From a bacterium (lineage in GTDB: Bacteria; Desulfobacterota; GWC2-55-46; DRQE01), in NCBI GenBank assembly GCA_027017505.1, contig JALUQR010000132.1:1-10807 (forward strand): DNA of 10,807 nt, read 5' to 3'. Under the pieces are notes generated by a model. It was not told where the DNA came from. It did no database searches and saw only the letters and a list, made by a program, of their open reading frames with translations. The translations under genes were made by a program, and so were the position numbers. Positions within the stretch are counted from its first letter, which is position 1. Each line of letters begins with the position of its first letter. Shown one piece after another: positions 1-6,533 of this stretch.

Positions 1-124
1 CTTTAAGCTCATCCACAACAGGGGATTTTTCCCTGAGAAGCCCTGACAGCTCCTCCCTTTCTCTTTCAAGCTGGGCCATTTTCAGGCGAACTGCTTCTTC
101 CTCCTTAAGGCTGTATCGAGTGTT
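1..124 (-). CDS. smc: SMC coiled-coil continuation in shifted frame, partial
   Basis: Downstream of the premature smc stop, the frame one base on is open from position 124 to the window edge (41 codons). From position 109 it reads LKEEEAVRLKMAQLERE and onward: charged, alanine/leucine-rich sequence typical of an SMC coiled-coil arm. In the original frame the same bases after the stop give no such pattern and soon meet another stop. A TAA at 125-127 closes this second frame upstream. The frame change must therefore fall between about 124 and 108, where the first frame reads HSIQP-stop. One base removed near CAG-CCT-TAA would fuse the two parts. It has no start codon with a ribosome-binding site and is best read as the rest of smc. 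Whether the shift is real, a sequencing error or recoding cannot be settled here. Confidence 0.72.
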
Positions 125-1328
125 TTATCTCTGACACACTGGTTGATACCTGAAGTGCGTCCACAAGGAGCCTGTTTATGCGGTTTTCCCTTTCAGCAAG
201 CTCCTTTCTGAGGGCTGAGAGATGTGCCTCGCAGTTCTCTATAAGCTCCTTCTTTTCCTCAAGGAGGGTGGAGCGGGCTGAAAGCTCAGCGGTGAGGGAT
301 TCTATCTCTTCTTTAAGGGCTGTGTGTCTTCTTTCAAGCCCCTCTATGTCTGCGTTAAGTCTGGTTATTGTGCGCTCAAGCTCCTCTATTTTAAGCCCTG
401 TAAACTCTATGGAGCGTTCCCTTCTGTCTACGGAACGCTCCGTCTCGTGGAGTCTCTGCCGTAGCTCAGAGAGGGTGGACTCCACCTTCACCTGCTCAAG
501 CTGAAGGCTCTCTAAAAGCCCCTCTTTTGAGGAAAGATTGGCCCTCAGGCTTGCTATCCTGTGGGTTATATCCTCAAGGCTCTTTTTGAGTCTGTTTACA
601 GAGAGCGTGAGTGCCTCGTAGTCTCTTTTTGAGAGGGTAAGCTCCAGTCTCTTGAGCTCCTCTTTCAAGAGCCTGTACCTTTCTGCCTTCTTTGCCTGAC
701 GGTTCAGGGAATTCAGCTGTCTTTTTACCTCTGCTATGACATCGTCAAGCCGTGAGAGGTTCTCCGTGGTTGCCTGAAGCCTTCTCAATGCCTGGTCTTT
801 TTTAAGCTTGAAGCGGTTTATGCCAGCAACCTCTTCCAGTACTGTTCTTCTCTCCTCTGGCCTTGCGGTAACAAGCCAGCCCACCTCTCCCTGCTCTATT
901 ATGGAGTATGTTCTTCTGCCCACACCTGTGTCACTGAAAAGTTCAACCACATCCTTAAGCCTTGCGGGCACCCTGTTTATGAAGAACTCACCCTCGCCGG
1001 ATCTGTACACACGCCTTTTGACCTCTATCTCTGAGAAGTTTCTGTAAAGTGCGGGCAGTCTGCCGTCCTCGTTGCTCAGCACAAGACACACCTCTGCCAT
1101 ACCCATGGGTTTGCGAGTATCACTGCCGTTGAATATAAGGTCTTCAGGCCCCTTTCCGCGAAGATGCCTTATGTTGTGCTCACCCATCACCCAGCGCAGG
1201 GCATCAACTATGTTGCTCTTTCCACAGCCGTTTGGACCCACTATGGCAGAAATACCCGGGGGAAAGACAAAGGTTGTCCTCTCAGGAAAGGACTTGAAAC
1301 CAAAGATTGTGAGGGACTTTATCTTCAT
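105..1328 (-). CDS. smc: Chromosome segregation ATPase SMC, N-terminal part (frame ends early)
   Basis: SMC homodimers bind DNA with ScpAB and organise the nucleoid; the N- and C-terminal halves of the ATPase head come together after the chain folds back at the hinge. This 407-residue frame begins with the canonical SMC opening (MKIKSLTIFGFKSF). It has Walker A GPNGCGKS at residues 31-38, and the conserved FSDTGVG and SIIEQGEV segments with the Q-loop glutamine near residue 146. From about residue 165 it becomes a charged heptad-rich coiled coil. The start is an ATG at 1328 with no good ribosome-binding site, but the N-terminus aligns with the family, so it is probably right. Family members are usually about 1150-1200 residues, so the hinge, second coil and C-terminal head lie off the window. 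The frame ends at a TAA (105-107) in the middle of the coiled coil, and a matching coil continues one frame over. Transcribed in the same direction as ppdK, 122 bp downstream of it. Confidence 0.93.
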   Translation of the reverse strand: MKIKSLTIFGFKSFPERTTFVFPPGISAIVGPNGCGKSNIVDALRWVMGEHNIRHLRGKGPEDLIFNGSDTRKPMGMAEVCLVLSNEDGRLPALYRNFSEIEVKRRVYRSGEGEFFINRVPARLKDVVELFSDTGVGRRTYSIIEQGEVGWLVTARPEERRTVLEEVAGINRFKLKKDQALRRLQATTENLSRLDDVIAEVKRQLNSLNRQAKKAERYRLLKEELKRLELTLSKRDYEALTLSVNRLKKSLEDITHRIASLRANLSSKEGLLESLQLEQVKVESTLSELRQRLHETERSVDRRERSIEFTGLKIEELERTITRLNADIEGLERRHTALKEEIESLTAELSARSTLLEEKKELIENCEAHLSALRKELAERENRINRLLVDALQVSTSVSEIKHSIQP

Positions 1329-1349
1329 TTTAAGAAATGGTAGCAGAGT

Positions 1350-1373
1350 TTTTGCCCTTTGTAAAGGGCAAAA
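1350..1373. promoter_or_regulatory. Perfect 11-bp inverted repeat upstream of smc, operator-like
   Basis: The left arm TTTTGCCCTTT (1350-1360) and right arm AAAGGGCAAAA (1363-1373) are perfect reverse complements around a 2-bp centre. The element lies 21 bp before the smc start codon. On the minus strand a TATATT box (1372-1377) overlaps its upstream edge, so a start site there would fall inside the repeat. I could not find a convincing matching -35 box. It is unlikely to be an intrinsic terminator: no T-tract follows the stem on either strand (AAAAA follows on the minus strand, AAAATATA on the plus strand) and the loop is only 2 nt. A repressor-binding site for smc is the favoured reading; the regulator is unknown. 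Confidence 0.5.
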
Positions 1374-1450
1374 TATACAATACAGGGTGTGTCATGAATG
1401 TGTCTGGTACAATATATTGGGGTAGAGGTATTTATATCCTCTGTGGTGTG

Positions 1451-4168
1451 TCAACCCCTTTTCTTTTTTCTTTTTGCACCCTTCGGTGGCCATTTTATTG
1501 CTGCCTGTGCTGCGGCAAGTCTTGCGACAGGCACCCTGAAGGGTGAGCACGATACATAGTCGAATCCGTTTATGTGGCAGAACTCTATGGATGGTGGGTC
1601 TCCGCCGTGTTCACCGCATATGCCTATCTTCAGGTCTTTTCTTACAGGTTTTGCAATCCTTATGGCATCCTTTATGAGTTTGCCCACGCCCTCCTGGTCG
1701 AGCGACTGGAAGGGGTCATGTTTGAGTATGCCTGTTTTCTTCTCGTCTATGTACTCTGAGAGGAATCTACCCGCATCGTCCCTTGACATGGCAAGTGTCA
1801 TCTGTGTGAGGTCATTTGTGCCGAAGGAGAAGAACTCTGCGACCTCTGCTATCTGGTCTGCGAGTATGGCAGCCCTGGGGACCTCTATCATGGTGCCCAC
1901 AAGGTATTTCACCCTCACACCCTTCTCCTTCATCACCTCTTCTGCAACCTTTCGGGTCTCCCTTGCGAGTATCTCAAGCTCTCTGCGGTCCATGACCAGC
2001 GGGTGCATTATCTCGGGATAGACCCTTGTGCCAATCTTTTTGCACTCGCAGGCAGCCTCCATTATGGCACGCACCTGCATGTGGAGTATCTCGGGATAGG
2101 TGATACAGAGCCTGCATCCGCGGTGTCCCAGCATGGGGTTTGCCTCTTTGAGTCTCTCTATCTTCTGTTTTACCTCGTTGAAGCTCATGCCAAGGGCCTT
2201 TGCAAGCTGTTTCTGGTCTGTCTCTGTCTGGGGAAGGAACTCATGGAGCGGTGGGTCGAGTAGCCTTATGGTAACGGGTTTGCCGTCCATTGCGTTGAAT
2301 ATGCCTATGAAGTCATAACGCTGTATGGGAAGGAGTGCGTCAAGGGCCTTCTGGCGTGCCTCCTTGCTATCTGCAAGTATCATGCGCTGGATGGCAAGCC
2401 TTCTCTCCTCGGTATCGAAGAACATGTGCTCGGTTCTGCACAGCCCTATGCCCTCTGCACCGAGTTTTACCGCATTCTCCGCATCATAGGGGGTGTCCAC
2501 ATTGGTTCTTATCTTAAGGGTTCTCACACTGTCAGCCCACTTCATAAGGGTGTTGTATTCTTCAGACTGGGTGGGTCTTATAAGGGGAAGCTCGTCTCTG
2601 AATATCTCACCTGTGGTTCCGTTAAGGGTTATTTTATCGCCCTCTTTTATTACCGTGTCTCCAACGGACATGAGCTTTCTGTTCATATCTATGTGGAGGT
2701 CCTCGCATCCCACTATACAGCACTTGCCCCATCCCCTTGCGACAACCGCTGCGTGGGATGTCTTTCCACCCGTTGCTGTGAGTATGCCCTTTGCAGCGTG
2801 CATACCGCCCACATCCTCGGGGCTTGTTTCCTTTCTTACAAGTATTACATCCTTGCCCTCTGCTGCCCATCTTTCTGCATCCTGTGCGGTAAATACCACA
2901 TGACCTGTTGCAGCACCTGGCACAGCTGCAATACCAGTGGCAAAGAGCTTTTTACGGAGTTCCTCCTTTGGAATCAGCGGGTCTATTATGGGATAGAACA
3001 GCCCCTCTATGTCCTTTGCGGACACACGCATTATGGCCTCGTTCTTGGTTATGAGCCTTTCTCTTACCATGTCCACGGCTATCCTGAAGGCAGCCTGTGG
3101 AGAGCGCTTGCCAGTGCGTGTCTGCAGGATGTAGAGCTTTCCCTCCTCTATGGTGAACTCTATGTCCTGCATGTCGCGATAATGGCGTTCAAGCTTTTTT
3201 CTTACATCCACGAGCTGTTTGTACACCTCTGGCATGCGTTCCTTCAGGTCGCTCAAGTGTATCGGTGTGCGTATTCCTGCCACCACATCCTCACCCTGTG
3301 CGTTCATGAGGATGTCTCCGTAGAAGACATTCTCGCCTGTGTTCGGATCCCTGGTGAAACACACACCTGTGCCAGAGTTTTCACCCATGTTGCCGAATAC
3401 CATCTGCATTATGTTAACAGCGGTGCCCTTAAGCCCTGTGATGCCCTCCACCTTGCGGTAGGTTACGGCCTTATCAGACATCCAGGACTCAAACACAGCC
3501 CTTATGGCACCCCACAACTGCTTCATGGGATCCTGGGGGAAGTCCTCACCCGTGTGTGCCCTGTAGAGCTGTTTGTACCTTGCAATGAGCTCTTCGAGTT
3601 CTTCCTCGTTCACATCTGTATCCACTATCTTTCCCACCTTTTTAAGTCTCACCCTGGTGCGCCTTTCCTTTATGTCGTCGAACTCTTCCTCAAACCTCTC
3701 CCTGGGCACACCCATGGCGGTGGAGCCATACATGGTTATGAACCTTCTGTAGGCATCCAGGGCAAAACGGCGGTTGCCCGTTTTCAGTGCAAGTCCTTTC
3801 ACGCTCTCATCGTTAAGACCCAGGTTCAGGATGGTCTCCATCATGCCCGGCATGCTCCTTGCTGCCCCACTTCTTACAGACACAAGCAGGGGGTTTTCAG
3901 GGTCTCCGAGCCTTTTGCCAACCACCCTTTCGAGTTTTTTAAGGTTTTTTTCGACCTCCTCTTCGAGTCCAGGGGGATAACTGCGATTGTTCTTGAAGTA
4001 AAGCTCACAGACCTCTGTGGTTATGGTGAAACCAGCAGGCACGGGAAGCCCTATGTTGGTCATCTCTGCAAGGCCTGCACCCTTACCACCCAGAAGCTCA
4101 CGCATGCTGGCCCTGCCCTCAGCCTTACCACCACCGAAAAAGTAAACAAATTTCTTCCTCTTTGCCAT
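1451..4168 (-). CDS. ppdK: Pyruvate, phosphate dikinase
   Basis: PPDK is a cytosolic enzyme that reversibly converts pyruvate, ATP and phosphate to phosphoenolpyruvate, AMP and pyrophosphate. It links glycolysis and gluconeogenesis and is common in anaerobes and thermophiles. The 905-residue protein has the family's three parts. First is an N-terminal ATP-grasp domain beginning VYFFGGGKAEG, with GGKGAGLAEM and SVRSGAARSMPGMM. Second is the swivelling phosphohistidine domain with GGKTSHAAVVARG, the catalytic histidine at about residue 472. Third is a C-terminal TIM barrel with GICGEHGGDP and YVSCSPFRVP, the catalytic cysteine at about residue 874. Length is normal and all key motifs are intact. 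I chose the ATG at 4168 because GGAGG (4177-4181) lies 8 nt upstream; a TTG at 4183 would add five residues but would include the Shine-Dalgarno itself. The gene ends in a lysine-rich tail (KRKKKRG). It diverges from the rimP operon, and smc follows it. Confidence 0.97.
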   Translation of the reverse strand: MAKRKKFVYFFGGGKAEGRASMRELLGGKGAGLAEMTNIGLPVPAGFTITTEVCELYFKNNRSYPPGLEEEVEKNLKKLERVVGKRLGDPENPLLVSVRSGAARSMPGMMETILNLGLNDESVKGLALKTGNRRFALDAYRRFITMYGSTAMGVPRERFEEEFDDIKERRTRVRLKKVGKIVDTDVNEEELEELIARYKQLYRAHTGEDFPQDPMKQLWGAIRAVFESWMSDKAVTYRKVEGITGLKGTAVNIMQMVFGNMGENSGTGVCFTRDPNTGENVFYGDILMNAQGEDVVAGIRTPIHLSDLKERMPEVYKQLVDVRKKLERHYRDMQDIEFTIEEGKLYILQTRTGKRSPQAAFRIAVDMVRERLITKNEAIMRVSAKDIEGLFYPIIDPLIPKEELRKKLFATGIAAVPGAATGHVVFTAQDAERWAAEGKDVILVRKETSPEDVGGMHAAKGILTATGGKTSHAAVVARGWGKCCIVGCEDLHIDMNRKLMSVGDTVIKEGDKITLNGTTGEIFRDELPLIRPTQSEEYNTLMKWADSVRTLKIRTNVDTPYDAENAVKLGAEGIGLCRTEHMFFDTEERRLAIQRMILADSKEARQKALDALLPIQRYDFIGIFNAMDGKPVTIRLLDPPLHEFLPQTETDQKQLAKALGMSFNEVKQKIERLKEANPMLGHRGCRLCITYPEILHMQVRAIMEAACECKKIGTRVYPEIMHPLVMDRRELEILARETRKVAEEVMKEKGVRVKYLVGTMIEVPRAAILADQIAEVAEFFSFGTNDLTQMTLAMSRDDAGRFLSEYIDEKKTGILKHDPFQSLDQEGVGKLIKDAIRIAKPVRKDLKIGICGEHGGDPPSIEFCHINGFDYVSCSPFRVPVARLAAAQAAIKWPPKGAKRKKKRG

Positions 4169-4176
4169 ATCCCCTT

Positions 4177-4181
4177 CCTCC
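4177..4181 (-). promoter_or_regulatory. Ribosome-binding site of ppdK
   Basis: GGAGG on the minus strand lies 8 nt before the ATG at 4168. It decides the start: the upstream in-frame TTG at 4183 overlaps this site and has no good site of its own. Confidence 0.8.
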
Positions 4182-4318
4182 AAACTGATAGAGTTTAAGA
4201 AACTTACTGGTAAGACCTGGAGAGTAAAAGATTAACAAAAAAAACCTCCATTGTCATCACCAAAATTCATGTAGAAAGCCAAAGCCGGTGTGTTCTGCAG
4301 ACCGTGGTAATGATAAAT
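4182..4318. other. Divergent intergenic region, ppdK side
   Basis: This stretch holds the ppdK 5' leader and the upstream promoter region of the rimP operon. No tRNA or small gene is recognisable. Visible elements are an A8 tract (4237-4244), a short inverted repeat CTTAC-TG-GTAAG (4203-4214), another of AGTTT/AAACT around AAG (4192-4204), and an 8-bp palindrome TCTGCAGA (4294-4301). On the minus strand a weak promoter can be drawn for ppdK: ATGACA (4252-4257) followed by GTTAAT (4231-4236) at a short 15-bp spacing, or by TAATCT at 17 bp. Neither is strong enough to call separately. Confidence 0.4.
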
Positions 4319-4324
4319 TATAAT
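4296..4324 (+). promoter_or_regulatory. Candidate sigma-70-type promoter of the rimP operon
   Basis: A perfect TATAAT (4319-4324) lies 17 bp downstream of TGCAGA (4296-4301), a poor -35 match (3 of 6). Transcription would start near 4331, directly at the base of the predicted leader hairpin (4333). That fit supports the call more than the -35 box does. The surroundings are AT-rich, so a chance TATAAT remains possible. Confidence 0.5.
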
Positions 4325-4330
4325 AATTTT

Positions 4331-4438
4331 AATGGCTTGTCAAAGTGGTGTGTCTTTTTACACCATTTTTCCACTTGCAAAGCCACCTTTAATGTGGTAA
4401 TTATTAATAAAAGTGGGCAGAAGCCCACTTTTTTCTTT
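4331..4438 (+). ncRNA. Candidate attenuator leader RNA of the rimP-nusA-infB operon
   Basis: About 108 nt between the putative start site and the end of an intrinsic terminator can form alternative structures. A long hairpin pairs TGGCTT (4333-4338) with AAGCCA (4380-4385) and, inside it, AAGTGG (4343-4348) with CCACTT (4371-4376). A competing hairpin pairs TGGTGT (4346-4351) with ACACCA (4360-4365) and is followed by T5. The CCACTT at 4371-4376 could also pair with AAGTGG (4411-4416) in the 5' arm of the terminator, acting as an antiterminator. CCAC (4383-4386) and GTGG (4394-4397) can form a further small stem. The mutually exclusive pairings and the position immediately before rimP suggest transcription attenuation. 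NusA-dependent attenuation of its own operon is known in other bacteria; a small-molecule or protein ligand here is unknown. I do not recognise a known riboswitch class. Confidence 0.5.
4409..4438 (+). terminator. Intrinsic terminator upstream of rimP
   Basis: AAAAGTGGGC (4409-4418) and GCCCACTTTT (4423-4432) form a perfect 10-bp stem with an AGAA loop, followed by TTCTTT so that T dominates from 4429 to 4438. On the minus strand the stem is followed by TTTTATT, so it may work in both directions. It sits 24 bp before the rimP start and after no recognisable gene, which points to attenuation of the operon rather than to the end of an upstream gene. Confidence 0.85.
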
Positions 4439-4462
4439 ACTGCCATCTGGTTTCTGTGGAAT

Positions 4463-4933
4463 GTGAAGGCAAGGGTTGAGGAGATAGCCTGCAGGGCACG
4501 GGAGATTGCAGAGCCCCTCTGTGAGGAGCTGGGTGTGGAGGTGGTGGATGTGGAGTACACCATGGAAAGGGGCGGTTGGGTATTAAGGCTCTACATAGAC
4601 AGGCCAGGTGGAGTAACCCTTGATGACTGTGCCCGTGTCAGCAGAGAGCTGGGCACCCTTCTTGATGTGGAAGATATTGTTCCCCAGAGCTATTCTCTCG
4701 AGGTATCGTCTCCAGGGCTTGACAGACCGCTTAAAAGGGAGAAGGATTTCCTCAAGGTGGTGGGCAAAAAGGTGCGTATAAGGACCATCGAGCCCATAGA
4801 TGGCAGAAAGAACTTCAAGGTGGTGGTTGACGCTGTGGAGAAAGGAACTGTGGTGGTAAGGGATTCAGGCGGGCATGTATGGAAGATACCCCTTGATAAC
4901 ATAGAAAAGGCAAGATGCGAGATAACTCTATAA
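4463..4933 (+). CDS. rimP: Ribosome maturation factor RimP
   Basis: RimP binds free 30S subunits and assists late 30S assembly before 70S formation. The 156-residue protein has the usual two domains. The N-terminal alpha/beta domain includes ELGVEVVDVEY (about 22-32) and LRLYIDRPGGVTLDDC (41-56). The family signature LEVSSPGLDRPLK lies at about 79-91, followed by a C-terminal SH3-like domain. Length matches the family. I chose GTG at 4463 because it gives a family-length N-terminus. The frame stays open to GTG 4304, but that extension reads through the terminator hairpin and is AT-rich and unlike RimP. No clear Shine-Dalgarno precedes GTG 4463, so the exact start is less certain than the gene. 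It is the first gene of the operon, 22 bp before nusA, and probably controlled by the structured leader just upstream. Confidence 0.92.
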   Translation: MKARVEEIACRAREIAEPLCEELGVEVVDVEYTMERGGWVLRLYIDRPGGVTLDDCARVSRELGTLLDVEDIVPQSYSLEVSSPGLDRPLKREKDFLKVVGKKVRIRTIEPIDGRKNFKVVVDAVEKGTVVVRDSGGHVWKIPLDNIEKARCEITL

Positions 4934-4955
4934 GTGGTGGGGAGGTTTTTCAAGG

Positions 4956-6245
4956 ATGCTTAACCTTGCACATATCATAGAACAGGTTGAAAAAGACAAG
5001 GGTATCTCAAGGGATGTTATCATAAAGGTGCTCGAGACCGCCATGCTCAAGGCAGCAGAAAAGCGGTTCGGCCCGAACAAGATAATAGAGGCAAGGTATG
5101 ATGAGGATGCAGGCGAGATAGAGCTCTTTGAGTTCAAAACAGTCGTTGAGGAGGTAAAAGACCCTGACACAGAAATATCCCTTGAGGATGCAAGAAGGTA
5201 TGACCCCGATGTGGAGATAGGCGACAGCCTGGGACTCAAGATAGATGCCCGCAGTTTCGGCAGAATAGATGCCCAGACGGTTCGTCAGATAATCTTCCAG
5301 AAGGTAAGGGAGGCAGAGCGCGATGCCATATACAGGGAATACATAGAGAAGAAGGGCGAGATAGTTATAGGCATAGTACAGCGCTTTGAAAGGGGTGACA
5401 TAATAGTGGACCTTGGAAAGACAGAGGCGGTGCTTCCAAGGAAAGAGCAGGTAAAGCGTGAGACCTATCGCCAGGGCGAGCGCATAAGGGGACTTGTGAT
5501 GGATGTAAGGGCCGATGTGAAGGGCCCACAGGTGATACTTTCAAGAACACACCCTGGCTTTCTTGTAAAGCTCTTTCAGATGGAGGTCCCGGAGATATAC
5601 GAGGGTATTGTGGAGATAAAGGCAGCTGCAAGGGAGCCTGGCGAGAGGGCAAAAATAGCGGTTGCATCCAACAACCCCGATGTTGACCCGGTTGGTGCAT
5701 GTGTTGGGGTGAAGGGCTCAAGGGTGCAGGCAGTGGTCCAGGAACTCAGAGGCGAGAAGATAGACATAATCCACTGGTCTGACGACCCAGCGGTGCTCGC
5801 AAAGAATGCCCTTGCACCCGCACAGATAAACAAGGTCATAGTGGACAAGGCAAACCACTCAATGGAGGTCATAGTGCCCGATGAACAGCTCTCTCTTGCC
5901 ATAGGCAAGCGCGGACAGAATGTAAGACTTGCAGCAAAGCTTACGGGCTGGAAGATAGACATACACACAGAGAGCGAGGCCAAAAAGCTTGAGATTTCCC
6001 CTGAAGAGGCACTCAGAAAGGAGGTTGAGGCAAGAATAGCAGAGGAAGAGGCCCGCCAGCGTGAGCCCGTAAGCATCCTCGAGGGTATAGGGCCAAAGAC
6101 AGAGGCCATTCTGAAAGACGCAGGCATAGAGACCATAGGAGATGTGCTTAAGGCAGGTGTTGAGGGGCTTGAAAAACTTGAGGGCATAGGAAAAAAGAAG
6201 GCAGAGAATATATACGATGCGGCAAAGGGATTTGTGGAAAGATAG
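4956..6245 (+). CDS. nusA: Transcription termination/antitermination factor NusA
   Basis: NusA binds RNA polymerase and nascent RNA and modulates pausing, intrinsic termination and antitermination. The 429-residue protein has an RNA-polymerase-binding N-terminal domain (about 1-130), an S1 domain (about 133-200, from KKGEIVIGIVQRF), KH1 with GVKGSR (251-256) and KH2 with GKRGQNVRLAAKLTGW (317-332). After a charged helical linker (about 338-370) comes a C-terminal double helix-hairpin-helix-like module (about 374-429), with ILEGIGPKTEAIL and LEKLEGIGKKKAENI. This replaces the acidic repeats of the E. coli protein and resembles tails seen in several other phyla. The ATG at 4956 has GGAGG (4941-4945) at a rather long 10 nt, with AAGG directly before it. 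It ends at a TAG that touches the ylxR start. In other bacteria NusA controls its own operon, which fits the terminator-bearing leader upstream. Confidence 0.97.
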   Translation: MLNLAHIIEQVEKDKGISRDVIIKVLETAMLKAAEKRFGPNKIIEARYDEDAGEIELFEFKTVVEEVKDPDTEISLEDARRYDPDVEIGDSLGLKIDARSFGRIDAQTVRQIIFQKVREAERDAIYREYIEKKGEIVIGIVQRFERGDIIVDLGKTEAVLPRKEQVKRETYRQGERIRGLVMDVRADVKGPQVILSRTHPGFLVKLFQMEVPEIYEGIVEIKAAAREPGERAKIAVASNNPDVDPVGACVGVKGSRVQAVVQELRGEKIDIIHWSDDPAVLAKNALAPAQINKVIVDKANHSMEVIVPDEQLSLAIGKRGQNVRLAAKLTGWKIDIHTESEAKKLEISPEEALRKEVEARIAEEEARQREPVSILEGIGPKTEAILKDAGIETIGDVLKAGVEGLEKLEGIGKKKAENIYDAAKGFVER

Positions 6246-6533
6246 ATGCCTCTTAGAAGATGCGTTGGCTGTGGAAGCTCAAAGGAAAAAAAGGAGCTTG
6301 TAAGGTTTGTTGCAAGGGATGGCAGGCTCACCCCTGACCTTACAAAAAGGGGTAGTCTTCATGGAAGGGGCGTGTACCTCTGCCCCGAGCCTGAATGTGT
6401 AAGAAGTGCTTTAAAAAAGCACAGAAAAAGAGCCATATTCTCCGCTGCCTTAAGAGAGGATGTAACGGTGCCAGGGTTTGAGGAACTCTGGCACATTATA
6501 GAAAGAGCAAAAACCATACAGGGGAAGAGATGA
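6246..6533 (+). CDS. ylxR: YlxR/RnpM family RNA-binding protein
   Basis: This small basic protein (95 residues) belongs to the YlxR family, nearly always encoded between nusA and infB. In Bacillus subtilis the homologue has been reported to bind RNase P RNA and modulate the enzyme (RnpM); an earlier report gave it a role in gene regulation. Visible motifs are RRCVGC (4-9), KELVRFVARDG (16-26) and GRGVYLCPEPEC (40-51), with a basic tract LKKHRKRAIF (56-65). The four cysteines (6, 9, 46, 51) are spaced as two CxxC/CxxxxC pairs and could bind a metal, which is inference. The ATG follows the nusA stop with no gap, so translation is probably coupled. The ribosome-binding site is weak (GGAAAG inside the nusA end). 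The stop overlaps the infB start in ATGA. Confidence 0.92.
   Translation: MPLRRCVGCGSSKEKKELVRFVARDGRLTPDLTKRGSLHGRGVYLCPEPECVRSALKKHRKRAIFSAALREDVTVPGFEELWHIIERAKTIQGKR

Noticed and set aside
1350..1373. The smc upstream palindrome as an intrinsic terminator
   Set aside because: The loop is 2 nt and no T-tract follows on either strand; an operator fits better.
1425..1446. A terminator after ppdK (AGAGG/CCTCT around an AT loop on the minus strand)
   Set aside because: The stem is only 5 bp, the loop is 9 nt and no T-tract follows.
4169..4183. TTG 4183 as the start of ppdK
   Set aside because: It overlaps the GGAGG that is well placed for ATG 4168, and the five added residues are the translation of that site.
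2426..4198. A 590-codon open frame on the plus strand, opposite ppdK
   Set aside because: It lies wholly within ppdK, whose three PPDK domains and catalytic residues are intact. The product is rich in Cys, His and Leu with no recognisable motif. It is an antisense by-product of the ppdK codon bias.
4190..4440. A tRNA gene upstream of rimP, as in the E. coli metY-nusA operon
   Set aside because: I looked for cloverleaf arms and a T-loop (GTTCRAxxC) before the terminator and found none.
4304..4462. N-terminal extension of RimP from GTG 4304
   Set aside because: It would translate through the promoter, leader hairpins and terminator. The added residues are AT-encoded and unlike the RimP N-terminus. 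The family-length start is GTG 4463.
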